Origin: an uncultured Lachnospiraceae bacterium
Lineage (GTDB): Bacteria > Bacillota > Clostridia > Lachnospirales > Lachnospiraceae
DNA length: 64,000 bases
Assembly: GCA_910587765.1 (NCBI GenBank)
Contig: CAJUNR010000002.1
Location: forward strand, 88,412-152,411
Direction of reading: 5' to 3'
The position numbers and the translations under genes are program-made. Positions 25,901 through 33,730 of the stretch are shown here, piece by piece (the first letter of the stretch is position 1; each line of letters opens with the position of its first letter). The notes beneath the pieces are model-generated. The model did no database searches. It saw nothing but the letters and a program-made list of their open reading frames with translations, and had not been told where the DNA came from.

Positions 25901-25909
25901 TTTGCACCT

Positions 25910-26248
25910 TCACTCTTTTAACAAATATTTTTCAAATGCTTTATGAGCATCGAAGTGAACCTCTTTCAAAAACAAAATCCCCCAAATAAGAAATGCAGGA
26001 ATTGCCATGCAGGGTGTCAGGAAAAAGGATAACACTGTCCCGAGAAACATAATTGCGGACCATGTGAAACACTGATTTCTGATGTCGCGGGAAATACGGG
26101 CTCTGTCATAGAACGCCTGCTCTTTCTCGGATAAAGAGTTGAATCCGGCGACAAATGCGGTTGCTTTTTCTTTGAACACCGAAAAGAACACGCCTGTTAC
26201 AAAAAATGGGATTACAAGGACTCCGCACATCCAAACTCCTGTATTCAC
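25910..26248 (-). CDS. DUF3784-family membrane protein
   Basis: 112 residues with three hydrophobic segments (about 5-25, 62-82, 84-100). Between them is the DUF3784 hallmark FVAGFNSLSEKEQAFYDRARISRDI. Such proteins are common in Firmicutes and uncharacterised. An AGGAGG-type site precedes the ATG. It forms a two-gene unit with the next small membrane protein. Confidence 0.8.
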   Translation of the reverse strand: MNTGVWMCGVLVIPFFVTGVFFSVFKEKATAFVAGFNSLSEKEQAFYDRARISRDIRNQCFTWSAIMFLGTVLSFFLTPCMAIPAFLIWGILFLKEVHFDAHKAFEKYLLKE

Positions 26249-26364
26249 TGCAGTACCTCCTCCTGCGGGTATGTCTCGTTCAGACTATAAGCGAACGGGT
26301 TTGACACAAAGCCGGCCGGGGCCGATCTGAACGACGGCGGTTCTTTCGGCTGATAGGCAGCGGT

Positions 26365-26847
26365 TTACATAAGACAGACCGGATTGCCGTGTTCTTCGAT
26401 CAGGCGGATCAGGTCGTCTGTTTTTATCCAGACGGTCGCCGTATTGTCGTTGGGATGGACGCCGATGAGCCCCGGCGCGTCCAGAAAGCTCCGGTCCAGG
26501 AAAAATTGAACGCTGCTTTCCTTATCATTCAACAGGCCGAGGGGGGTGACCGCTCCCGGGATCAGGCCGAGAATCGCGCTCAGATCGTCCGCGGAAGCAA
26601 AAGACAGATTTCTGGTTCCGTGCCGGCGCCGGAATTCCTTTAGATCTACCCGGGTGTCTCCTTTGACGGTGATCAGAAAATAATTCCGTTTTTTGTCGTC
26701 GCGCACGAAGATATTCTTGGCGTCGGCTTCCGGATAGGGCAGCGCGACGGAGGACAAATCTTCCATATTATATACGGCGCCGTGTTCCGTGATCTCGTAC
26801 CGGATTCCCCGGCTGTTCAGATAGTCGTAAATTTCCTGTTTGTTCAT
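26365..26847 (-). CDS. ProX/PrdX-type aminoacyl-tRNA deacylase (YbaK superfamily)
   Basis: 160 residues. YbaK/INS superfamily: ITEHGAVYNMEDL, NIFVRDDKKRNYFLITVKGD with the conserved Lys, and GAVTPLGLLNDK then IGVHPNDNTATVWI. It resembles ProXp-ala/PrdX proteins that hydrolyse Ala-tRNA(Pro). ATG overlaps the stop of the HD gene by 4 bases (ATGA). It is a second tRNA-editing gene within 1.7 kb of ybaK. Confidence 0.9.
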   Translation of the reverse strand: MNKQEIYDYLNSRGIRYEITEHGAVYNMEDLSSVALPYPEADAKNIFVRDDKKRNYFLITVKGDTRVDLKEFRRRHGTRNLSFASADDLSAILGLIPGAVTPLGLLNDKESSVQFFLDRSFLDAPGLIGVHPNDNTATVWIKTDDLIRLIEEHGNPVCLM

Positions 26848-27446
26848 TTTTTTACTCCGGACGGCCGGAAGGTTTCTTTTTCGGTAAGCAGATAGAGATC
26901 CTTGCCGGTCTTTTCTTCAAAATATTGTTTTAACTCCAGATTCCGGTCCCATTTTTCCTGCGGGTAGGACCCGTACCGCCGCCTGACATCTTCCATGCGT
27001 GTCTCCACGTCCAGTACGCCGTCCGCCCCGGCCATCGAATCGCACAGTTGAATCAGCCGGTCGTAATCGTCCATGGAGACGGCGGCCAGTTCCCGGCAGA
27101 TCAGCGCGAGTTCCTCCTCCGTCGTGTCAAACATCCCGATGTAATCGCTCAAATCCTGACGATGAAAGGAATGGGTGAGGCAGACTCTGGCCGCTTCGTC
27201 ATAGCCGAGAGACATCATGTAGGAATAGCCGTCCGACACATGTCCCAGATGGCGGACGCCGAACCTGCGTCCGATATCGTGCAGAAGCCCGAGAATGTAT
27301 GCTTTCTCCGGATCCAGGTCCGTGCAGGCCTGCGCGATCTTCTCCGCGCAGTGGGCGGCCGTGCGGCTGTGATCCCCCCACGGCCCGGGGTTGCGTTTTT
27401 CCGCTTCCTTCAGAAGTTCTTCCGCTTGTTCTCTTGTCGGCAACAT
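26844..27446 (-). CDS. HD-domain phosphohydrolase-like protein
   Basis: 200 residues with the HD motif set: GDHSRTAAHCAEKIA (first His), AYILGLLHDIGRR (HD pair), CLTHSF and the later Asp in LIQLCDSMAG. This matches the small HD family often next to RNA-repair or nucleotide genes. The C-terminus is basic. It is the first gene of a minus-strand operon with the tRNA deacylase and is driven by a good promoter 35-60 bases upstream. Confidence 0.85.
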   Translation of the reverse strand: MLPTREQAEELLKEAEKRNPGPWGDHSRTAAHCAEKIAQACTDLDPEKAYILGLLHDIGRRFGVRHLGHVSDGYSYMMSLGYDEAARVCLTHSFHRQDLSDYIGMFDTTEEELALICRELAAVSMDDYDRLIQLCDSMAGADGVLDVETRMEDVRRRYGSYPQEKWDRNLELKQYFEEKTGKDLYLLTEKETFRPSGVKK

Positions 27447-27485
27447 GAGAGATTCTCCTTTTCCCGTGTTCTGGTTTATGGCTCT

Positions 27486-27514
27486 ATTATAATGTTGTCA
27501 ATGTAAAATTGCAA
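27486..27514 (-). promoter_or_regulatory. Promoter of the HD-deacylase operon (shares its -35 box with the murE promoter)
   Basis: On the minus strand: TTGCAA (27509-27514), 17-base spacer, TATAAT (27486-27491). The -35 hexamer is a palindrome and is also used on the other strand. Confidence 0.75.
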
Positions 27515-27537
27515 GTGCCGTGCAAATGTGTTATACT
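27509..27537 (+). promoter_or_regulatory. Promoter of murE (shares its -35 box with the HD operon promoter)
   Basis: TTGCAA (27509-27514), 17-base spacer, TATACT (27532-27537). The predicted start is at about 27544, at the left edge of the inverted-repeat element that makes up the murE leader. Confidence 0.75.
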
Positions 27538-27540
27538 ACA

Positions 27541-27753
27541 CTGAACAGTAGCGTTATTGTTCACCCCCACGCCACCCGGACGCCCGACGCGGGCAGATCA
27601 TCCTTCAAGACCCCGCTCGCGCTTAATGAAGGGACGCAGCGGTACTAAGGCGCGAAAAGACCGCGCCTAAGGACCGGCGCCCTTCAATGGGTCTTTCAGG
27701 ATGAGCTGCCCGCATCAGGCTGAAACCGGCGTAGGTGTGAACAGTAACACAGT
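27541..27753 (+). repeat. Long imperfect inverted-repeat element forming the murE 5' leader
   Basis: Outer arms TTATTGTTCACCCCCACGCC and the reverse complement of GGCGTAGGTGTGAACAGTAA match at 17 of 20 positions. Inner arms GCGGGCAGATCATCC and GGATGAGCTGCCCGC match at 14 of 15. The centre holds GAAGGGACGC/GCGCCCTTC around GGCGCG-AAAAGAC-CGCGCC. No coding frame. The whole 210-nt block can fold as one rod. It may be a small mobile palindrome or a structured leader RNA. Confidence 0.7.
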
Positions 27754-27788
27754 AGCAGTCAAAGTCAGAAGGAAAAAGGAGGACTTTC

Positions 27789-29255
27789 ATGAAATCAGTT
27801 TCCGGTTTGCTGGCAAACCTGGACCATTCGATGATAAAAGGAACAGAAGAGGGCGTGATCACCGCGCTCGTTTACGATTCCAGAAAAGTAACGGAGGGCT
27901 GCATGTTCGTCTGCATCAAAGGAGCGGTGTACGACAGTCATGAACATGTGGAAGAGATTGCGGCGAAAGGCGCCCGCGTGATCGTGGCGGAGCGGGAGGT
28001 GGAAGTGCCGGAAGGAGTGACGCTGGTTCGGGTTGCGGACAGCCGCCGCGCGCTGGCTCTTCTGTCGGCGGCGTATTTTGATCATCCGGCAGAGAAGCTG
28101 AAAGTGATCGGCATCACCGGCACGAAAGGCAAGACGACGACGACTTATATGGTGAAAGGAATCCTCGAGCACGCCGGATACAAGGTCGGGCTGATCGGAA
28201 CGATTGAGACGATCATCGGAGAAACGCACATTCCGGCGAACAACACCACGCCGGAATCTTATGTGATACAGGACTCTTTTGCACAGATGGTGGAGGCGGG
28301 CTGTCAGATCTGCGTGATGGAAGTTTCCTCTCAGGGTCTGATGATGCACCGGACGGCGGGCATTCCCTTTGAGATCGGGATTTTCACCAATCTGGCGCCG
28401 GATCACATCGGCCCCAATGAACACGCCAGCTTTGAGGAATACGCGGCGTGCAAGGGAATGCTCTTCCGGCAGTGCCGGATGGGGATTGCCAATGTGGACG
28501 ACGAACATTTTGACCGCGTGCTGGAGGGACACACCTGTACGCTGGAGACGATCGGATTTTCGGAAAAGGCGGATTACCGAGCTTCCGACGTACAGTTGAT
28601 CGGCAGACCCGGATATCTGGGCGTCTGCTATCATATTTCCGGCAGGCTGGACATGGACGTGGAGATCGACGTGCCGGGAACGTTCAGCGTGTACAATTCC
28701 CTGGCGGCCATCGCGGTGTGCGAACATTTTGACGTCTCAAAGGAAGACCTGAGGGAGGCCCTGAAAGTGGTGAAGACAAAAGGGCGCATCGAGATGATCA
28801 AAGTGTCGGAAGATTTCACCCTTATGATCGACTACGCGCACAATGCCATGAGTCTGGAGAGTCTTCTTCGGACGCTGAAGGAGTATCATCCGCAGCGGCT
28901 GGTCTGCGTCTTCGGCTGCGGAGGGAACCGCTCGAAGCTGCGCCGCTATGAGATGGGGGAGGTGTCCGGACGTCTGGCGGATCTGACGGTGATCACGTCC
29001 GACAATCCCAGATTCGAGGAACCGCAGGCGATCATCGACGACATCAAGGTCGGGATGGCCAGGAGCGGCGGGGATTTTGTGGAAATCTGCGACCGGAAGG
29101 AAGCGATCCGCTATGTGATCCGGAACGGACAGAAAGGGGATGTGATCGTTCTGGCCGGAAAAGGGCATGAGGATTATCAGGAGATACAGGGGAAGAAATA
29201 TCCCATGGATGAGAGGGAGCTGATCCGGCAGGTACTGCGGGAGGAGGCTCTGTAA
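27789..29255 (+). CDS. murE: UDP-MurNAc-L-Ala-D-Glu:meso-diaminopimelate ligase
   Basis: 488 residues. It adds the third residue of the murein peptide in the cytoplasm. P loop GITGTKGKTTTTYMV, NNTTPESY, EVSSQGLMMHR, and the C-terminal substrate motif DNPRFEEP of meso-DAP-adding enzymes (lysine-adding MurE differ here). AAAAAGGAGG precedes the ATG. The leader is an unusually long, highly structured 240 bases. Confidence 0.95.
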   Translation: MKSVSGLLANLDHSMIKGTEEGVITALVYDSRKVTEGCMFVCIKGAVYDSHEHVEEIAAKGARVIVAEREVEVPEGVTLVRVADSRRALALLSAAYFDHPAEKLKVIGITGTKGKTTTTYMVKGILEHAGYKVGLIGTIETIIGETHIPANNTTPESYVIQDSFAQMVEAGCQICVMEVSSQGLMMHRTAGIPFEIGIFTNLAPDHIGPNEHASFEEYAACKGMLFRQCRMGIANVDDEHFDRVLEGHTCTLETIGFSEKADYRASDVQLIGRPGYLGVCYHISGRLDMDVEIDVPGTFSVYNSLAAIAVCEHFDVSKEDLREALKVVKTKGRIEMIKVSEDFTLMIDYAHNAMSLESLLRTLKEYHPQRLVCVFGCGGNRSKLRRYEMGEVSGRLADLTVITSDNPRFEEPQAIIDDIKVGMARSGGDFVEICDRKEAIRYVIRNGQKGDVIVLAGKGHEDYQEIQGKKYPMDERELIRQVLREEAL

Positions 29256-29278
29256 AAATACCAGCACAGCAGAAGCCC

Positions 29279-29322
29279 GCACCGCTCCCGCCTGCGAAGG
29301 GCGGGAGGCGGTCGTGCGCCGG
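29279..29322 (+). other. Hairpin between murE and priA
   Basis: GCACCGCTCCCGCC pairs with GGCGGGAGGCGGTCGTGC around TGCGAAG. There is no T run, so it is an RNA-processing, stability or weak pausing element rather than a clear terminator. Confidence 0.45.
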
Positions 29323-29342
29323 GCAGCGAAAGGATTGTTGAG

Positions 29343-31574
29343 ATGGAGTTCGTCAATGTCATTGTGGATATCTCCCATGAGAAGGTGGACCGGGTATTCC
29401 AGTATCGGATACCGGAACCGCTCAAAGGCAGGCTGCAGCCGGGAATGCAGGTGGAGGTCCCGTTTGGCATGGGGAACCGCCGGACCAAAGGATACGTGGT
29501 GGGATTTGCCGGGACGCCGGATTATCCCCCGGAGAAGATCAAGGAGCTGTCCGGAATCGTGGAGGGCGGCGTGAGAGCGCAGACCCAGTTGATCGCGCTG
29601 GCCGCCTGGATGCGGGAGCGCTATGGTTCCACGATGAATCAGGCGCTCAGGACCGTCCTTCCCGTCAGGCAGAAGACCCGGCAGAAGCAGGAGCGGCGGC
29701 TGGTACGCAGAATTTCCGTCGAGGAGGGGGAGACGCTTCTCCGGGAATACAAAAGGAAACATTACCATGCGAAGGCGAGGCTTTTAGAAGCGCTGCTTCT
29801 GGAAGAGACGATATCCTGGAAAAAGGCGGCGGAGGAACAGAAGCTGCCGGCATCCGTGATTCGGGGGCTGGAGGAAGCGGGAATCCTGACCGTGGAGAGC
29901 GAGACGCAGTATCGGAATCCGTTTGCCGGCCGTTTCCGGGAGAAAGAGCGGGATTTCGCCCTGAATGAAGAGCAGCGAAGAGCGGTGGAGGGGATCTGGG
30001 CGGATTACGCCCGGGGAATCCGCAGGACCTATCTGCTCCACGGAGTGACCGGGAGCGGCAAGACGGAAGTCTATATGGAACTGATCGCCCGAGCGGTGAG
30101 CGCCGGGAAGCAGGCGGTGGTCCTGATTCCGGAGATCGCTCTGACCTTTCAGACCGTGAAGCGGTTTTATGAACGATTTGGGGACCGGGTGTCCGTGATG
30201 CATTCCCGGCTGTCGGACGGGGAACGATATGACCAGTTCCTGCGGGCGGAGCGGGGGGATGTGGATGTGATGATCGGTCCCAGATCAGCGTTGTTTGCGC
30301 CGTTTTCCCGCATCGGCATGATGATCATCGACGAGGAGCACGAGAGTTCCTATAAAAGCGAGACGGTTCCCAGATACCATGCGAGGGAGGCGGCCATTTT
30401 CCGCGCGCAGATGTGCGGCGCGTCGGTGATTCTCGGAAGTGCGACGCCGTCGGTGGAGAGTTACCATCACGCGCAGACAGGCGATTACGGGCTGTACCGT
30501 CTGTCGGAGAGGACCGGGGGAGCGCGGCCTGCGAAGGTCAGCGTTATTGATTTGCGGAACGAACTCCGGGAGGGGAACCGAAGCATGTTCAGCCGGAAGC
30601 TGCAGACGGCCATGAAAGAGCGGTTTGCGAAAGGGCAGCAGGTGATGCTGTTTCTGAACCGGAGGGGACTTTCGGGCTTTGTCTCCTGCCGGTCCTGCGG
30701 AAAAGCGATCCCGTGCCCCCACTGCGACGTGACGCTGTCGCTGCACAACGACGGGAAGCTCAGGTGCCACTACTGCGGGTATGAGACGCAGATGCCGCCG
30801 GCCTGCCCTTCCTGCGGCTCGCGGTATATCAGCGGGTTCCGGGCGGGGACTCAGCAGGTCGAGCGGGAGGTCCTGAAAAGGTTTCCGGGAGCGAGGGTGC
30901 TGCGGATGGACTATGACACGACCCGGACCAAAGAAAGCCATGAGAAGATCCTTGATGCCTTCGGAAAAGGGGAAGCGGACGTGCTGGTGGGCACGCAGAT
31001 GATTGTAAAAGGACATGATTTTCCCAATGTGACGCTGGTGGGCGTGCTGGCGGCGGACATCTCTCTCTACGCCTCGGATTACCGCGCGGCGGAACGGACC
31101 TTTCAGATACTGACGCAGGCGGCGGGAAGAGCCGGGAGAGGAGCGCAGGCGGGCGAAGCGGTCATCCAGACGTATGTGCCGGAACATTACAGCATCCGCA
31201 CGGCGGCCGCTCAGGATTACGAAGCGTTCTTTCAGCAGGAGATGATGTACCGCAGGCTGCTTTCCTATCCGCCGGCGGCTTCGATGCTGGGCGTCTATCT
31301 GTCCGGACCGGAGGAGGAAGTGCTGATCGGACGTTCCGAAGCTTTGGGAGAGAAGCTCCGGCGGATGCGGGCGGAAGGACTCGTGGTGATCGGTCCCTCC
31401 GCCGCTGCGCTGTCCAGAAAAAACGACATCTACCGCAGAGCCGTCTATCTGAAGCACGAAAGAGAAGCCGTGCTGCTGCAAATCAAAAAGCGTCTGGAAG
31501 AAGAATTTGAAAAAGACACTGTGTGGCAGAAAATTTACATACAGTTTGATTATAATCCATTAAATGCATATTAG
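29343..31574 (+). CDS. priA: Primosomal protein N' (replication restart helicase PriA)
   Basis: 743 residues. The 3'-DNA-binding domain (start EFVNVIVDISHEKVDRVFQY) is followed by a DEAH-type helicase: LLHGVTGSGKTEVY (Walker A), MMIIDEEHESSYK, LGSATPSVES. The zinc module has eight cysteines (CRSCGKAIPCPHCD, CHYCGYETQMPPACPSCG), then VGTQMIVKGHDFPNV and QAAGRAGRG. It restarts stalled forks. It begins a long housekeeping run that extends to thiN. Confidence 0.96.
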   Translation: MEFVNVIVDISHEKVDRVFQYRIPEPLKGRLQPGMQVEVPFGMGNRRTKGYVVGFAGTPDYPPEKIKELSGIVEGGVRAQTQLIALAAWMRERYGSTMNQALRTVLPVRQKTRQKQERRLVRRISVEEGETLLREYKRKHYHAKARLLEALLLEETISWKKAAEEQKLPASVIRGLEEAGILTVESETQYRNPFAGRFREKERDFALNEEQRRAVEGIWADYARGIRRTYLLHGVTGSGKTEVYMELIARAVSAGKQAVVLIPEIALTFQTVKRFYERFGDRVSVMHSRLSDGERYDQFLRAERGDVDVMIGPRSALFAPFSRIGMMIIDEEHESSYKSETVPRYHAREAAIFRAQMCGASVILGSATPSVESYHHAQTGDYGLYRLSERTGGARPAKVSVIDLRNELREGNRSMFSRKLQTAMKERFAKGQQVMLFLNRRGLSGFVSCRSCGKAIPCPHCDVTLSLHNDGKLRCHYCGYETQMPPACPSCGSRYISGFRAGTQQVEREVLKRFPGARVLRMDYDTTRTKESHEKILDAFGKGEADVLVGTQMIVKGHDFPNVTLVGVLAADISLYASDYRAAERTFQILTQAAGRAGRGAQAGEAVIQTYVPEHYSIRTAAAQDYEAFFQQEMMYRRLLSYPPAASMLGVYLSGPEEEVLIGRSEALGEKLRRMRAEGLVVIGPSAAALSRKNDIYRRAVYLKHEREAVLLQIKKRLEEEFEKDTVWQKIYIQFDYNPLNAY

Positions 31575-31583
31575 GAGGAAACT

Positions 31584-32057
31584 ATGGCAATTCGAAACGT
31601 AAGACTGGAAGGCGACCCGATTCTTCGCAAGAAAAGTAAAGAGGTAAAAGAAATTACGCCGAAAATCCGTGTATTGATTGACGACATGCTGGAGACCATG
31701 TATGAGAAGGAAGGCGTCGGTCTGGCAGCGCCGCAGGTAGGGATTCTGAAAAGAATCGTGGTGATTGATATCGGAGACGGACCGCTTGTGATGATTAATC
31801 CCCGGCTTGTGAGAGAAGAAGGCTCTCAGACGGGAGACGAAGGGTGCCTGAGCGTTCCGGGAAAGGCCGGTCAGGTCACGCGTCCCAACGATGTGACGGT
31901 TCGTTACATGGATGAGGACGGAGAATATTATGAACTGGACGGAACGGAGCTTCTGGCCCGCGCGATCTGCCATGAATGCGAGCATCTGGACGGAAAACTC
32001 TATGTGGACATTGTGGAAGGCGGGCTTCACGATGTCGTTCCGGAGGAGGAAGAGTAG
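31584..32057 (+). CDS. def: Peptide deformylase
   Basis: 157 residues. It removes the formyl group from nascent proteins. Motifs: GVGLAAPQVG, EGCLSVPGK and HECEHLDG (metal Cys and the HExxH-type His pair). It starts 9 bases after priA with AGGAGGAAACT, and is followed by fmt, the enzyme that adds the formyl group, as in many Firmicutes. Confidence 0.97.
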   Translation: MAIRNVRLEGDPILRKKSKEVKEITPKIRVLIDDMLETMYEKEGVGLAAPQVGILKRIVVIDIGDGPLVMINPRLVREEGSQTGDEGCLSVPGKAGQVTRPNDVTVRYMDEDGEYYELDGTELLARAICHECEHLDGKLYVDIVEGGLHDVVPEEEE

Positions 32058-32062
32058 ACGGT

Positions 32063-33007
32063 ATGAAAACAATCTTTATGGGAACGCCGGATTTTGCGGT
32101 GGGAACACTGGAGGCGCTGGTGGAAGCCGGTCATGAGATCACGCTGGTGGTGACCCAGCCGGACCGGCCGAAAGGAAGAGGACATGCCATGCAGTACCCG
32201 CCGGTGAAGGAGGCGGCGCTGGCGCATCATCTGCAGGTGTATCAGCCTGAGAGAATCCGGGATGAGGAAGCGGTGCGCGTTTTGGAAGCCGCGGAGGCGG
32301 AAGTGATTGTGGTCGTGGCGTTCGGACAGCTTATTCCGGGGGAGATTCTGCGGATGAAACGGTACGGCTGTATCAATGTACACGGCTCTCTGCTTCCGAA
32401 ATACCGCGGCGCGGCGCCGATTCAGTGGGCGGTGATCAACGGAGAGAGGGAATCGGGAGTGACGACCATGCAGATGGACGAGGGACTGGATACCGGAGAC
32501 ATTCTCCTGAAGACCGTGGTTCCTCTGGACGAAAAGGAGACCGGCGGAAGCCTTTTTGAGCGGCTTGCCGACGCCGGCGCCAGGCTGTGCGTGGAGACGC
32601 TGAGGCGGCTGCAGCAGGGGGATCTGCAGCCGCAGCCGCAGGGAGAGGCGACTACGGCCTACGCTTCGATGCTGAACCGGGAGATGGGCCGCATCGACTG
32701 GACGAAGGACGCGGCGTCCATCGAACGTCTCATACGGGGGCTCAATCCCTGGCCCAGCGCCAGCACGACCTGCCGGGGCCGGACGATGAAGATCTGGGCG
32801 GCCGAACCCCGTCCGGCGGAAAGATCGGGCGGAGTCTGCGGCGAGATACTGGCAGTGACGAAAGACGCCCTTCTTGTGCAGACAGGGGACGGAGTGCTTG
32901 CCGTCAGAGAACTTCAGATGGAAGGCAGGAAACGGATGGATGCCGGCGCTTTCCTGCGGGGGTTTGCCGTCGAGCCGGGGACGGTTCTGGGAGACGCGGG
33001 AATATAA
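32063..33007 (+). CDS. fmt: Methionyl-tRNA formyltransferase
   Basis: 314 residues. It formylates Met-tRNA(fMet) using 10-formyl-THF. Start MKTIFMGTPDFAVGTLEAL; catalytic region VNVHGSLLPKYRGAAPIQWA (family Asn-His pair), TGDILLK, and a C-terminal OB-like domain. ATG 32063 gives the family start; the frame is open further upstream inside def but is not family-like there. The gap to def is 5 bases. Confidence 0.96.
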   Translation: MKTIFMGTPDFAVGTLEALVEAGHEITLVVTQPDRPKGRGHAMQYPPVKEAALAHHLQVYQPERIRDEEAVRVLEAAEAEVIVVVAFGQLIPGEILRMKRYGCINVHGSLLPKYRGAAPIQWAVINGERESGVTTMQMDEGLDTGDILLKTVVPLDEKETGGSLFERLADAGARLCVETLRRLQQGDLQPQPQGEATTAYASMLNREMGRIDWTKDAASIERLIRGLNPWPSASTTCRGRTMKIWAAEPRPAERSGGVCGEILAVTKDALLVQTGDGVLAVRELQMEGRKRMDAGAFLRGFAVEPGTVLGDAGI

Positions 33008-33040
33008 ATCAACAGGAGGATTTCTAATAGGAGGATTTCT

Positions 33041-33730
33041 ATGTTTTTTCATGATGCGACGTATATACTGGTGCTGATCGGCGCCCTTTTGTCGATGTGG
33101 GCGTCGGCGAGGGTGAACACTACTTATCGGAAATATGCGCAGGTCCGCAGCATGTCCGGCCTGACCGGAGCGGAGGCGGCCCGCCGGATTCTGCACGGGG
33201 CGGGAATCTATGACGTGCAGGTGGAGCACATCGGCGGAAATCTCACCGACCACTACGACCCGAGGGCAAAGGTGCTCCGGCTGTCGGATACGGTCTACGG
33301 TTCGCCTTCCGTGGCGGCGGTCGGAGTGGCGGCCCACGAATGCGGACATGCGATTCAGGATCATCAGTCCTACGCGCCCCTGCGCATCCGCGGCGCCTTC
33401 GTGCCGGTGGCGAATATCGGGACCAAAGCGGCGTTGCCGATCATTCTGCTGGGGCTTTTCCTCGGAAGCTCCTATACGCTGGTCCAGATCGGACTTCTGT
33501 GTTTCGCGTGCGGAACGCTTTTTCAGTTGATTACCCTGCCGGTGGAGTTTAACGCCTCCGCGAGGGCGGTGGATATCCTTGGAAATACCCATATGCTTTC
33601 GGAGGAAGAACTCGGACACACGAAAAAGGTGCTGTCGGCGGCGGCCATGACCTATGTGGCGGCAGCGGCGGCCTCGATTCTGTCGCTCCTTCGTCTGGTT
33701 CTCCTGTTCGGAGGGAGAAGACGTGACTGA
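33041..33730 (+). CDS. YugP-type neutral zinc metallopeptidase, membrane-bound
   Basis: 229 residues. N-terminal helix (TYILVLIGALLSMWASA), zinc motif HECGH in VAAHECGHAIQDHQSY, two middle helices (about 120-165) and a C-terminal helix. PF04298-type (YugP) protein; the substrate is unknown. The upstream 30 bases contain AGGAGGATTTCTA twice in tandem, giving two Shine-Dalgarno copies; the second is at the right distance for ATG 33041. Confidence 0.92.
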   Translation: MFFHDATYILVLIGALLSMWASARVNTTYRKYAQVRSMSGLTGAEAARRILHGAGIYDVQVEHIGGNLTDHYDPRAKVLRLSDTVYGSPSVAAVGVAAHECGHAIQDHQSYAPLRIRGAFVPVANIGTKAALPIILLGLFLGSSYTLVQIGLLCFACGTLFQLITLPVEFNASARAVDILGNTHMLSEEELGHTKKVLSAAAMTYVAAAAASILSLLRLVLLFGGRRRD

